Assembly: GCF_000252955.1 (NCBI RefSeq)
Contig: NC_014228.1
Coordinates: 2,122,005 to 2,186,004 of the forward strand
DNA: 64,000 nt
Direction: 5' to 3'
Source of the DNA: Xenorhabdus nematophila ATCC 19061
Lineage (GTDB): Bacteria > Pseudomonadota > Gammaproteobacteria > Enterobacterales > Enterobacteriaceae
Shown here: positions 51,901-60,218 of the stretch, piece after piece
How the letters are laid out: every line of letters starts with the position of its first letter
How positions within the stretch are numbered: the first letter of the stretch is position 1
Notes under the pieces: model-generated
Seen by the model: the letters and a program-made list of their open reading frames with translations, nothing else
Told to the model about the DNA's origin: nothing
Database searches by the model: none
Translations under genes and position numbers: made by a program

Positions 51901-53154
51901 CTGGAGCCGTGTTTTCATGTTCCCATTGCTTTACTGATAAATGGAATACCTGATCGTAATGCCTTAGAAAAAAGTTTGAATACTCTTTTAGAACGGCATG
52001 AAAGTTTGCGTTTGAAATTCCATCAAGAAAATGAACAGATCTTCGTGAAATCAGACAATAACATGACGATCGATTTACAAATCGTCAAATTACAACCAGA
52101 AGGAATAGAAAAAGAAAAAATACTCAGTGAAATTGACAAGTTCTGGCAAGAAGAACAAAAAATACCGTTTGATATTTATAATAAACCGTTAATCAGAGCC
52201 TTCTTACTCCCTATTTCTGAAACAAATACCGGATTATTGTTTGATATTCACCATATCATTTTTGATGCTTGGTCAATCAATATCCTTTTGAAAGAACTTG
52301 CACAATTGTATACGGCTTATTCACAGGGACAAGAGCCTCTTCTCCCACCCGTAGCTATGAAATATTCTGATTATGTTTATGATTCTCAAAGAAATCATCA
52401 AACAGATGAATATCAAACGCAGCTTAATTTCTGGCAGCAACAGTTTGCTAATACCAGTATGCAGCATAATTTCCTGGTTGATTTCAGCAGGAATGTTGCT
52501 TCAAATGGTCACTTTAATATTCACTATCTCAATATACCTGATTCAGTCACTAAAGCATTTTCAAAATATTGCGAAGGGAATAACACCACCCCCTATATGC
52601 TATTTATGGCGCTATTCCATACTTGTATATTTATGTATTCAGGTGTGTCGCAGACTATTACAGCTTCACCGCGACTTGAGCGTACCAGTATCGAAAGCCA
52701 GCAAACGATAGGATTATTTTTGAATGGATTGCTAGTCAAAACTTCTATCAATAAGGAAATGAGCTTACACGACATCATTCAGCAAATCAGGCAGCTTATC
52801 TATGATGCTATGCAAAACTTAGACGTTCACGTATCTTTGGTTGTTGATTCTGTTGGTGAAAAAGTAAGGGATGCTCTATTTAACATTGTATTTAATTACA
52901 TTGATATGGAGGAGGATGAAGAAACGTTTTTCGCTAACCTCGACACAGAACCCATGCAGCTTGTTCCAACGCCTTTCGAATCACTTGGGATGACTTTTTT
53001 CAACAGACCGAAAAGCATCATATGTGAATTTACATATAATCCAGAGTTATATTCCAAAAAGGCGATTGATAGTTTACTCCGGTATTACGAACGATTAATG
53101 AATGCTATCGTATCTGGACAGGAAAAAGAGAGCATCCATCATTTTTATGACTAA
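48943..53154 (+). CDS. NRPS4: aberrant synthetase, docking-truncated C-A-PCP-C
   Basis: This 1403-residue protein keeps the N-terminal docking domain (1-57) but then jumps to SQGNILDNQLDYW (about residue 64), the C-domain position that in NRPS1 is residue 260, so about 200 residues with the HHxxxDG catalytic motif are gone without loss of frame. The A domain has [10 protein letters not shown] (about 508), but motif A4 is WSFVAMTIE instead of WSFDAAILE, replacing the Asp that contacts the alpha-amino group, and A5 is YGSTE instead of YGPTE. Deduced pocket: V-A-I-M-L-G-A-S-M-K. There is no methyltransferase. PCP is intact (LGGHS near 906). The terminal C domain has HHIIFDAW (about 1101). It may load an unusual starter acid, act only through its terminal domain, or be decaying. 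Confidence 0.9.
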   Translation: MKNAIQIINEALEYGITLSIENGKLQYETDCDIIPSQLSYEWINNKNQLMSFLELSYPTENMSQGNILDNQLDYWEKQLASISPLHHFPLDNPRSEKQSFEKCTHQQRISNNLIQEIKTLCTQHEVTLFTFLETAFAVLFSHYSNEKDIVIGTLITKRKRYDIDSSMGYFVNSLVIRTDLSSQPTFSELLKQNSHTILDAYAHQELPFERLAKKISPSHNLNYHPIFQIAFTLGKTDQKNMALAQENYVNSGEYLHLKTLLDLEIHIDEKDGEELSLFWNYDTDLFENTTIERLSANYETLLSNIVAMMTQDVDEELPAQEPSVHNIPFLSDTEKYTLLHEWNGPQKHYQTGRCFHDLFEEQAERVPENTALVFGDDSLTYRAVNEQANQLAHYLIELGVKPDTLVALCVSRSLQGIVALLGILKAGGAYVPLDPGYPQARLQYMLEHSEVEFILTETHLAEKLPIRQQTVIYLDTQTVQLHLQNMPTGNITRRSMPLTEDNLIYVIYTSGSTGKPKGVMVKHKGWVNLALSQADLFGIDANSRVLQFASWSFVAMTIEMAMAFPCGATLCLISETQQRTPELLDDMVEKYQITHTMLPQALLPHLNFNKWQSVSNLLLGGEAVPPQIATRWKPGRKLFNAYGSTETSSMVTAGLLIDDRITIGKPLPNVVVRILDPERSLVPIGAIGELHIGGVQLARGYRNSPEITEKQFIRDPLSSSCADSDTENKLYRTGDLVRWTPDGQLEFIGRVDSLVKIRGHRIELGEIEDTLSRLDALSSAAVIAYGEGNEDKKLIAYVCPSAEWLGERDATFDAYALNSELSELLQSSLNQQLPEYMVPRIYILLERMPLTPNNKVDKKALPVPDNSKLRQQNYVAPRNEIEEKLCLLWQKHLKINQVGIHDNFFALGGHSLLATKITASIKNGLNKSLNMYQLFTNPTIAQIANVIKDIKRPEILISEPRQNAPDGKIPLSYGHKLLFPLIQKGRLEPCFHVPIALLINGIPDRNALEKSLNTLLERHESLRLKFHQENEQIFVKSDNNMTIDLQIVKLQPEGIEKEKILSEIDKFWQEEQKIPFDIYNKPLIRAFLLPISETNTGLLFDIHHIIFDAWSINILLKELAQLYTAYSQGQEPLLPPVAMKYSDYVYDSQRNHQTDEYQTQLNFWQQQFANTSMQHNFLVDFSRNVASNGHFNIHYLNIPDSVTKAFSKYCEGNNTTPYMLFMALFHTCIFMYSGVSQTITASPRLERTSIESQQTIGLFLNGLLVKTSINKEMSLHDIIQQIRQLIYDAMQNLDVHVSLVVDSVGEKVRDALFNIVFNYIDMEEDEETFFANLDTEPMQLVPTPFESLGMTFFNRPKSIICEFTYNPELYSKKAIDSLLRYYERLMNAIVSGQEKESIHHFYD

Positions 53155-53613
53155 GGTTTTTTAGATACAGATTCTGGTGAATAAAGTAGAAGATGCCTCG
53201 GTAATGAGACATCTTCTCTATGATTATTTTGGAAACATGGAAAGTGAGTTCAATTGTTACAAATACAGTATCCTTCCGTTCAAATCGTTTTGCCACATAA
53301 AGTTTTATCAAGAAAGCAATGTAAGAAAGGCAGTTCTTTACCTGTCAGGATTGGGGTAATTGGTAAAACTTTATTGTCCTTACATAAATTTCTATTTCAT
53401 TGTATTTTAAGTATTATTTTTTATACTTATTAAAATATACATTTGAAAAAGTAAGTTTTATGAAATAAAATGGCGTGAGTAACCCACCACTACTTTTTAC
53501 AGAGCGTAACCTCTAAAAGACGTTAAAATTGAGTTAAAAGTAGGCGATCAGGAATAGGCTCTTCTATACGTTACGTTTTTGGCAAACATCGACATTGAAG
53601 TCAGGAGGTTGTT
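53155..53613. other. Intergenic region after NRPS4
   Basis: This 459-bp AT-rich gap holds a hairpin (AGAAGATG/CATCTTCT, 53188-53217) that may terminate NRPS4, and the AGGAGG ribosome site of the recombinase at its right end. No credible gene was found. Confidence 0.5.
53188..53217 (+). terminator. Hairpin downstream of NRPS4
   Basis: An 8-bp perfect stem with a 14-nt loop lies 33 bp after the NRPS4 stop. The following sequence is only partly T-rich. Confidence 0.5.
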
Positions 53614-54630
53614 TTGACCCGTCATAATAAAAATAAAGATCACAACGAAAATCATGATGATAAAAATTCATTGATTGTATTGAGGAGTTCACCGCAAAAA
53701 AGGGAGATGGTGGGAGCATTATCTGTACCGGGAAATCCGATATATGACAACCCTGCAATTGCGTATCTTGTCAGCCTTGGTTCAAAACGAAGTCGTCAAA
53801 CGATGAAATCATTTCTGAATATTGTGGCAAAGATGCTCGGATATCAAAATGTTCGAGATTGTACTTGGGGAGCAATGCGGCGCCATCATATTCAAGCTAT
53901 CATGGAAATGCTGTCAGATGCAGGAAAAGCACCGGCAACGATCAATACTTATCTTTCCGCGTTGAAAGGGGTTGCTTTGGAAGCATGGACTATGAAGCAA
54001 CTTGATACTGACAATTTTCAGCATATTAAACAGATTCGCTCAGTCAGAGGGAATCGATTGCCGAAAGGCAGAGCACTGGAACGTTACGAAATAAAAACCT
54101 TATTTTTCACCTGTGAAAATGATGTGAGTACAAAAGGATTACGGGATGCGGCTATTATTGGAGTACTTTTAGGTTGCGGACTTCGGCGCTCAGAAATTGT
54201 TTCATTAGATATGAAACATATTATTCGTCGTGAACAAGCATTGAGAGTAATGGGAAAAGGTAACAAAGAACGTTTGTCTTATATGCCGGAAGGAACATGG
54301 GATCGTCTAACCCGTTGGGTAGATGAAGTACGTGGTGATCATGCCGGTCCTCTTTTTACCCGAATCCGCCGCCATGACGATGTCACTGATAATCGTCTGT
54401 CAGATCAGGCCATTTATCATATCCTTGAAACACGCAGAATAGAAAGTGGGGTGGAGAAATTTGCACCTCATGATTTGCGTAGGACATTTGCATCAGCGAT
54501 GTTGGATAATGGCGAAGATATTGTCACCGTCAAAGATGCAATGGGGCATTCAAGTATCACTACAACCCAAAAGTATGATCGACGTGGTGATGAACGCTTA
54601 AGAAATGCCGCCAGAAATCTGGATTTTTGA
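53614..54630 (+). CDS. Tyrosine recombinase/integrase
   Basis: This 338-residue protein is a XerC/XerD-like site-specific recombinase. The N-terminal core-binding (SAM-like) domain is at about residues 45-140. The catalytic Arg is in GCGLRRSEI (about 189), the Lys in GKGNKERL, the HxxR in HDLRRTF (about 290), the second His in GHSSITTTQKYD, whose Tyr is the nucleophile. The start is TTG at 53614 behind a strong AGGAGG. No excisionase, attachment repeats or phage genes were seen beside it. It may be a relic of island integration or act on an invertible or cassette site elsewhere. Confidence 0.93.
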   Translation: MTRHNKNKDHNENHDDKNSLIVLRSSPQKREMVGALSVPGNPIYDNPAIAYLVSLGSKRSRQTMKSFLNIVAKMLGYQNVRDCTWGAMRRHHIQAIMEMLSDAGKAPATINTYLSALKGVALEAWTMKQLDTDNFQHIKQIRSVRGNRLPKGRALERYEIKTLFFTCENDVSTKGLRDAAIIGVLLGCGLRRSEIVSLDMKHIIRREQALRVMGKGNKERLSYMPEGTWDRLTRWVDEVRGDHAGPLFTRIRRHDDVTDNRLSDQAIYHILETRRIESGVEKFAPHDLRRTFASAMLDNGEDIVTVKDAMGHSSITTTQKYDRRGDERLRNAARNLDF

Positions 54631-54717
54631 TTGCTATATTCCTGACAATTTTCTCTGAAACGGGAAAGTTTCTTACCCTACAGATTTAGAAAAATCCGAA
54701 ACATTACTCAAAAATTA

Positions 54718-54739
54718 GCGCTACGTTCGTCAGTAGCGC
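54718..54739 (+). terminator. Hairpin between the recombinase and the EamA gene
   Basis: GCGCTAC and GTAGCGC form a perfect 7-bp GC-rich stem with an 8-nt loop, 88 bp after the recombinase stop. A short T-rich stretch follows. Confidence 0.55.
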
Positions 54740-54914
54740 GGTAGTATTTTGTTCATAATTTTTGTTTAAAAAACTATCGTAAAAATCATAATATAGATAA
54801 TCTATCGATAAGCTTTTTTCTTAAAAAATCAATTTGACCTATCAACGTTCAGATAATCAACTATCTGATTTAGTAATAATCATTCATATATGACGATAAT
54901 GGGTGTGCCTTGTT

Positions 54915-55793
54915 ATGATATCAAAAACCCTTTGGAGTACTTACGGTTCAACTTCTCTTTTCGTTTTATTATGGAGTAGTGGTGCTATTTTTTCCCGTTG
55001 GGGACTTGACCATAGTTCCTCTTTTGCTATTTTGACAATACGTTTTGCTATTGCTTTCCTATTCCTGTTACTACTTTGTACATTCAGAAAACGTTATCTG
55101 CCTGCTCCAGGAACAACGAAAAAAGTGGCCGGAGTAGGTGTATTGATGATTGGTGGATATTCAATCTGTTATTTTCTGGCTTTAGAGCATGGGATTACTC
55201 CCGGAATATTAGCAACAGTGATGGGAATTCAACCCATTATTACACTTTTGGTGATTGAGAGGCATTTTTCTGCTCACCGTTTAATTGGGTTATTATTATC
55301 GTTAATAGGCTTAATACTCGTTGTTTTTCAGGGGCTGATATTAACTGAGTTTTCCTTTGCAGGTACTTTCTTTGCTTTAGCGGCGCTTGCATGTATGAGT
55401 ATCGGAGCTATATTTCAGAAACAAATTCAACAATCCCCGTCAGAAATATTACCCTTACAATACGGTGTCAGTTTACTGATGTGTTTATTATTTGTGCCAT
55501 TCAAACCTTTTCATATTGAACCTGTTCTCGGTTTTATCATTCCCGCATTATGGCTTGGGTTGGTCATTTCTGTCGCTGCACAATTATTACTTTATAGGCT
55601 TATCATGGTGGGCAATTTAGTGAATGTCACTAGCTTGTTTTATCTTGTTCCAGGTGTAACAGCAATAATGGATTATTTATTCTTAGGTAATGCATTATCT
55701 ATTTTAAGCATCATAGGAATGTTTGCCATAATACTTGGGTTGTCACTTATTTTTCGTGAAAAAGAAAAAATAAACATTAAAATCATCAAATAG
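54915..55793 (+). CDS. EamA/DMT-family transporter
   Basis: This protein (292 residues) has about ten transmembrane helices in two EamA repeats, typical of drug/metabolite exporters. Family blocks include LLWSSGAIFSRWGL near the start and YLVPGVTAIMDYLFLG in the second repeat. The ATG at 54915 is preferred over an in-frame GTG at 54903; the ribosome site is weak. A terminator follows at 55875. It is on the same strand as the amidinotransferase cluster downstream and could export its product, though this is inference. Confidence 0.9.
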   Translation: MISKTLWSTYGSTSLFVLLWSSGAIFSRWGLDHSSSFAILTIRFAIAFLFLLLLCTFRKRYLPAPGTTKKVAGVGVLMIGGYSICYFLALEHGITPGILATVMGIQPIITLLVIERHFSAHRLIGLLLSLIGLILVVFQGLILTEFSFAGTFFALAALACMSIGAIFQKQIQQSPSEILPLQYGVSLLMCLLFVPFKPFHIEPVLGFIIPALWLGLVISVAAQLLLYRLIMVGNLVNVTSLFYLVPGVTAIMDYLFLGNALSILSIIGMFAIILGLSLIFREKEKINIKIIK

Positions 55794-55874
55794 TTGGCCA
55801 TTTTAATACTTAGCGAGGTTATTTTGTTTCTCTAAAATCAATCCAGTCAGCTTAAAATAGTTGATAATTTTTAT

Positions 55875-55916
55875 AATCCGATTAACATCAACAGGTGGTT
55901 CAGATCGGATTTTTTA
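55875..55916 (+). terminator. Rho-independent terminator after the EamA gene
   Basis: AATCCGAT and ATCGGATT form an 8-bp stem with a 21-nt loop followed by TTTTT. It separates the exporter transcript from the amidinotransferase. Confidence 0.75.
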
Positions 55917-55997
55917 TTTGTTTTCTCTGTAAATATAGATTGGTTTGATATTTTATATAAATAAAATGATTAATACTAAATAATTAAAGGGGAAAAT

Positions 55998-57089
55998 ATG
56001 ACAGATTTATATTACTCAACATCAACTCATTATCCCGTCAACGCCTTTACTGAATGGGACCCACTTGAAGAAGTTATTGTCGGTATTGTTGAAGGTGCCA
56101 GATTTCCTTCGTGGCATATGGCAATTGAACCTGTTCTGCCGGACAATCAAATTGTCAATTTTCAAAGAAATGCAGAACGTTCTTTCCCCCAAGAACGTAT
56201 TGACGCAGCCTCTAAAGAATTAGAAGAGTTTGTTCATATTCTTGAAAGCGAAGGAGTGAAAGTTCGTCGCCCTGATATCCAGGATCAAACGCAAGTATTT
56301 GGTGCTCCGGGATGGAAAAGTACCGGTTTATATTGTGCTATGCCTCGTGACGTACTTTTAGTCATTGGTGATAATATTATTGAATGTCCATTGGCATGGC
56401 GCTCTCGTTATTTTGAAACATCCGCCTATAAGACTTTATTGAAAGAGTATTTCAAAGGTGGAGCTAAATGGAATGCAGCACCAAAACCACAATTAACTGA
56501 TGAGCAATATAATTTCAATTGGGAAAAAGAGAGTAAAGAACAAAATAAAGTTTCCCTTGCAATTACAGAATTCGAACCAACTTTTGATGCTGCTGATTTC
56601 TATCGTTGTGGCAGGGATATTATTGCTCAAAAAAGCCATGTAACCAATGATTTTGGCATTGAATGGTTAAGACGACATCTTGGAGATGATTATCGTATAC
56701 ATGTTTTTGAATTCGATGATCCACACCCAATGCATATTGATGCGACATTTGTTCCTATCTCACCAGGAAAATTACTGATTAACCCTGATAAAGTCTCAAG
56801 AATTCCAGAATTATTTAAGAATTGGGATGTATTACATGCACCGAAGCCTATTATTCCAGACGAACATCCTTTATATATGACGAGTAAATGGATAAATATG
56901 AATATTCTAATGTTGGATGAGAACCGAATCATTGTCGAAAAGCAAGATGAGCCTATGATAACAGCGATGAAACGTTGGGGATTCACACCTATTCCATGTA
57001 ACTTCAGGAATTTTAACAGCTTTGGTGGTTCTTTCCATTGTGCAACTCTGGATGTCAGACGACGCGGAAGTTTACAATCTTATTTCTGA
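55998..57089 (+). CDS. L-arginine:amine amidinotransferase
   Basis: This 363-residue protein is strikingly similar to vertebrate and bacterial arginine:glycine amidinotransferase, which moves the amidino group of arginine to an amine through a Cys-amidino intermediate. Conserved blocks are EWDPLEEVIVG (19-29), STGLYCAMPRD (108-118), APMAWRSRFFE-type CPLAWRSRYFE, FDAADFYRCGRD (196-207), HPMHIDATF (243-251) with His246, and GGSFHCATLDVRRRG with nucleophile Cys348. All catalytic residues are present, so it should be active. The acceptor may be glycine, lysine, ornithine or another amine. The mitochondrial targeting part of the animal enzyme is absent. It heads a cluster with two oxygenases. Confidence 0.93.
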   Translation: MTDLYYSTSTHYPVNAFTEWDPLEEVIVGIVEGARFPSWHMAIEPVLPDNQIVNFQRNAERSFPQERIDAASKELEEFVHILESEGVKVRRPDIQDQTQVFGAPGWKSTGLYCAMPRDVLLVIGDNIIECPLAWRSRYFETSAYKTLLKEYFKGGAKWNAAPKPQLTDEQYNFNWEKESKEQNKVSLAITEFEPTFDAADFYRCGRDIIAQKSHVTNDFGIEWLRRHLGDDYRIHVFEFDDPHPMHIDATFVPISPGKLLINPDKVSRIPELFKNWDVLHAPKPIIPDEHPLYMTSKWINMNILMLDENRIIVEKQDEPMITAMKRWGFTPIPCNFRNFNSFGGSFHCATLDVRRRGSLQSYF

Positions 57090-57200
57090 TGACCTATCAA
57101 AAATTAAATCGTAAATCACTGACAGTGAATATCAATCAAAATTGATAATTTTAACTTTCAAAATATATTCACTGTTAGAAATTTTAGTATCGAGGTAAGT

Positions 57201-58133
57201 ATGAAAATCTGGAAATATTCATCTAAAGACGCCATTATGTTTATACTGAGTTTATTAAATATTATTACGAGTATAACATTAGCCTACTATTGGAGTGGTT
57301 TATCTATCTCAAGTTGGTTATTTAATATTGCCATTATTTCCTTTATGACAACTTATAACATTATAGTGATCACTCATTTCTTTACTCATACTCCGTGGTT
57401 TGCATCCCCAATGATGAATGGTTTCGTCTCCATGCTGAATTCTATTAATATAGGGCAATCTGTTCAAGCCTATAACCTTACACATGTCAGAAATCATCAC
57501 AAGTACCATAATGATAATGGTACGCCTATTAAAGACCGGTCATCAACATTTCTGGATGGAAAAGAGGGGGAGCATAATACATTGTGGAATTATGCCGTTC
57601 TTGGTGGTATCAGTACACTTTTAAATATATTCCCGCATATATTTTGGGCGTTATTTTTATGGAAAAGACCATTTAGTCAATATGACCATAAATTTGATGA
57701 GTTGGTTTCAAAAATTGAAAGCAATAAGAAAAAAGAAATTCTCCAATTGCGTTTAGACAGGTTATCCCTATTTGTAGGATTAATCGTTTTCTTTCATTTA
57801 TCTTGGCAATGGGCATTACTCTGTTATTTACCTTCACTCTACATCGCTTTTGTTTTGGTCAATGTCCAAAACTATTATGAGCATTATGGTGCCAATCCGA
57901 CTAACCCGTTTTCTAATTCAGTGAGCTATTACGGTAAATTATATAATTTATTGACTTTTAATGATGGTCATCATCAAGAGCATCATATTTCAGGGGGGAC
58001 ACACTGGAGCCTTCTACCCAAATTACGTGAAAAATATGAATCTAAATTCAAAGAGCAGGAAAGAATAGTGAGCCCTGTTCCTGCGATTTTAGGTTTTTTG
58101 CACAGAAAAAGAAAGCTATTACATCAATCCTAA
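57201..58133 (+). CDS. Membrane-bound di-iron fatty acid desaturase/hydroxylase-like enzyme
   Basis: This 310-residue membrane protein has the three histidine boxes of the fatty acid desaturase superfamily: HFFTH (59-63), HVRNHHKYH (95-103) and DGHHQEHH (255-262), with about four hydrophobic segments and an extra YYEHYG. Such enzymes use di-iron and O2 to hydroxylate or desaturate. It follows the amidinotransferase by 111 bp on the same strand. Desaturase-like genes occur beside an amidinotransferase in the phaseolotoxin cluster of Pseudomonas syringae (general knowledge; homology not tested). The substrate may be an amino acid derivative rather than a lipid. Confidence 0.88.
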   Translation: MKIWKYSSKDAIMFILSLLNIITSITLAYYWSGLSISSWLFNIAIISFMTTYNIIVITHFFTHTPWFASPMMNGFVSMLNSINIGQSVQAYNLTHVRNHHKYHNDNGTPIKDRSSTFLDGKEGEHNTLWNYAVLGGISTLLNIFPHIFWALFLWKRPFSQYDHKFDELVSKIESNKKKEILQLRLDRLSLFVGLIVFFHLSWQWALLCYLPSLYIAFVLVNVQNYYEHYGANPTNPFSNSVSYYGKLYNLLTFNDGHHQEHHISGGTHWSLLPKLREKYESKFKEQERIVSPVPAILGFLHRKRKLLHQS

Positions 58134-58215
58134 ACAACAAAATCACAATAATTTCCCTGTTACGAGTAAAAGTCAATTTCATAACAATATAATTTAATAA
58201 TAAGGAATAGTTATA

Positions 58216-59079
58216 ATGTTCAAAAAATTGTCACTTACAGGAAAAAAACTGGCAGAATCAGAATTTATTCTATATGAAACCGAAGGAAATATAGAAAGAG
58301 CCGCGGTTGATGCTCTTTTGGATGGCCGCCTTGCCGCTTGCCGTGCCCATAATTTTTTATCATGGGAACAACGGAATAAAATCATTGAGAATTTTTGGCA
58401 TTCATCAACAAGAAAACCCCGTTATGGAGAAGGATTAGACGGCGTTGAAGGATACTTTCTGGGCGCTTCCCATATAGAAAAAACGACACTTGAATATTTC
58501 GAAGAGGTTGAATATTTTCGAACAGCAATTGATGAACTCTTTCAAGATACTGTTAACCCTGTGGCAAGTTTTATAGAACAGATGAACAACTCACAGTCGG
58601 ACAATACAATGAGTATCCGGCCAGCTATGCATCAAGGAATGCCCACAGGAAATACTAAAGTGGTTTACTGGAATAATTCAGGTGAATTCCTGCTATTGCC
58701 GCATGATGATTTAGCTCAACTTAGCGATCCACAACAAAGTGATTTTGAAATTCAATCCATTGAGCGAGTAATGGCAGTGAATTTTTACGCAGAAGTTCCA
58801 CAAGGTGGTGGGCAATTAAAAGTATGGAACATTGAGCCCGATGTTACATCTCGTTCAGCTCTTGGGTTAACTCACAGTGGTTTTCCTTATCCTGCGGACT
58901 TACTGGAAGAACATGAAAATATTGTCATCGATATCACTCCAGGGGATTTGGTTCTTCTGAATGGAAATCTGATACATGCTGTTCTAACAGGAAATGCCAA
59001 TCAATTGCAGAAAAAAAGGTTACTTGTTACATGCTTTATGGGACGTCATAAAGAGGGTGATCTTATTTGGTGGACATAA
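58216..59079 (+). CDS. 2-oxoglutarate/Fe(II)-dependent oxygenase
   Basis: This 287-residue protein has a jelly-roll 2OG oxygenase signature: HDD at residues 163-165 (His163, Asp165 of the HxD motif), the distal His254 in NGNLIHAV, and Arg268 in KKRLLVTCF for 2OG binding. The N-terminal half (RYGEGLDGVEGYFLGASH) resembles oxygenases acting on free amino acids. Because the metal-binding Asp is kept, it should be a hydroxylase and not a halogenase, in which that residue is Gly or Ala. It is 82 bp after the di-iron enzyme and is the last gene before a terminator. Confidence 0.85.
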   Translation: MFKKLSLTGKKLAESEFILYETEGNIERAAVDALLDGRLAACRAHNFLSWEQRNKIIENFWHSSTRKPRYGEGLDGVEGYFLGASHIEKTTLEYFEEVEYFRTAIDELFQDTVNPVASFIEQMNNSQSDNTMSIRPAMHQGMPTGNTKVVYWNNSGEFLLLPHDDLAQLSDPQQSDFEIQSIERVMAVNFYAEVPQGGGQLKVWNIEPDVTSRSALGLTHSGFPYPADLLEEHENIVIDITPGDLVLLNGNLIHAVLTGNANQLQKKRLLVTCFMGRHKEGDLIWWT

Positions 59080-59090
59080 TTTTTGCCATA

Positions 59091-59119
59091 AAATTGCCCG
59101 AAGTTAATTCGGGCAATTT
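59091..59119 (+). terminator. Bidirectional terminator between the 2OG oxygenase and uspE
   Basis: AAATTGCCCGAA and TTCGGGCAATTT form a perfect 12-bp stem with a 5-nt loop between two convergent genes. A/T tracts on both sides allow use in either direction. Confidence 0.88.
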
Positions 59120-59146
59120 ATTAATTATCTTTTATAGTTAGTTTCA

Positions 59147-60091
59147 TTATTCTTCGCTCACCTTAACAGGGCGGATAAATCCATCAGGTTTAATTGCCAA
59201 CAAATCACACTTAAGCCGATCAATAACATGCTCTGCGGTATTGCCGAGAAATGCAGCAGATAACCCAGTGCGCCCAAGAATGCCTAAAACAACTACACCT
59301 GTATTCAGTTCATCACAAATCTCAGGAATGACTTTTTCCGGAACCCCTTCATGAACATGAGTATACTTTTCATCAATGCAAAATTTTTGACGCAACGCCT
59401 TCATGGCAATCAAATGTTGACCACGCAATGCCTGGTTATACACGCCAGGGTCAAAATCAGGCAATTCAGTTGCAATATTGAGAGGTGCAACAGGATAGGC
59501 ACTTACAAGATGAATCATGGGATCTTTTACAATTCGATGAGCAAGATCTTGCGTTTCACGAACTAATTTTAGATTAAGTTCAGTATGGTAAGGTTCTTCA
59601 TTGGATAAATTGACCGCAACAACGACTGAGCCATTCTCTGGCCATACTTGATCTTTCACCATCCAGACAGGACAGGGACATTTACGTAGCAGATGCCAGT
59701 CAAGTGGAGTAAAAATCATGGATTCTAGCCGAGAATGCTGATGAGTCATTTTCAATAACAAATCATGACCTTCAGTAATAATTTCTTGAATAATGGCTTC
59801 ATAAGGACGGTTATGCCAAACTACTTTAATTTCAATATCAATCCCTGATTCAAGATAGTAATGGACTTGTTGTTTTATCCAGGCGACTCGCTGATTAATC
59901 ACACCTTTTCGCATGGCGTTTCTTTCTTCTGGAGAAAGCAGGGTGGTCATTTCATAGGAAAGGTCATATATAGGTAAAAATGCCTTAATTCGACCGCCAT
60001 TACGCTGAACGATATAAACTGCGCGTCTTAATGCTGGCTGATCATCTTGATTGGGGTCAATTGCAACTAAGAGATTTTGGTAGTTTGCCAT
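59147..60091 (-). CDS. uspE: Universal stress protein UspE
   Basis: UspE (314 residues) consists of two tandem Usp domains. The N-terminal domain opens [19 protein letters not shown], and the second begins near residue 155 with [12 protein letters not shown]; the C-terminal domain ends with the nucleotide-loop-like [23 protein letters not shown]. The protein supports stress tolerance and adhesion in E. coli. It lies 127 bp downstream of fnr on the same strand, the usual fnr-uspE order. Confidence 0.95.
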   Translation of the reverse strand: MANYQNLLVAIDPNQDDQPALRRAVYIVQRNGGRIKAFLPIYDLSYEMTTLLSPEERNAMRKGVINQRVAWIKQQVHYYLESGIDIEIKVVWHNRPYEAIIQEIITEGHDLLLKMTHQHSRLESMIFTPLDWHLLRKCPCPVWMVKDQVWPENGSVVVAVNLSNEEPYHTELNLKLVRETQDLAHRIVKDPMIHLVSAYPVAPLNIATELPDFDPGVYNQALRGQHLIAMKALRQKFCIDEKYTHVHEGVPEKVIPEICDELNTGVVVLGILGRTGLSAAFLGNTAEHVIDRLKCDLLAIKPDGFIRPVKVSEE

Positions 60092-60218
60092 ATTGAGTTC
60101 CTCGCGGAGTTTGGATGCCTCTTGCTTACAGAAGATAAACCAATATGGGTAACTATAACAGGATAGAAGAATGCCAGATCAGCAAAATATAGTGATCCGG
60201 CTTAAAATTTAGATAATA

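Noticed and set aside
58216..59079. 2OG-dependent halogenase
   Set aside because: The HxD aspartate is present (Asp165); halogenases have Gly or Ala at this position.
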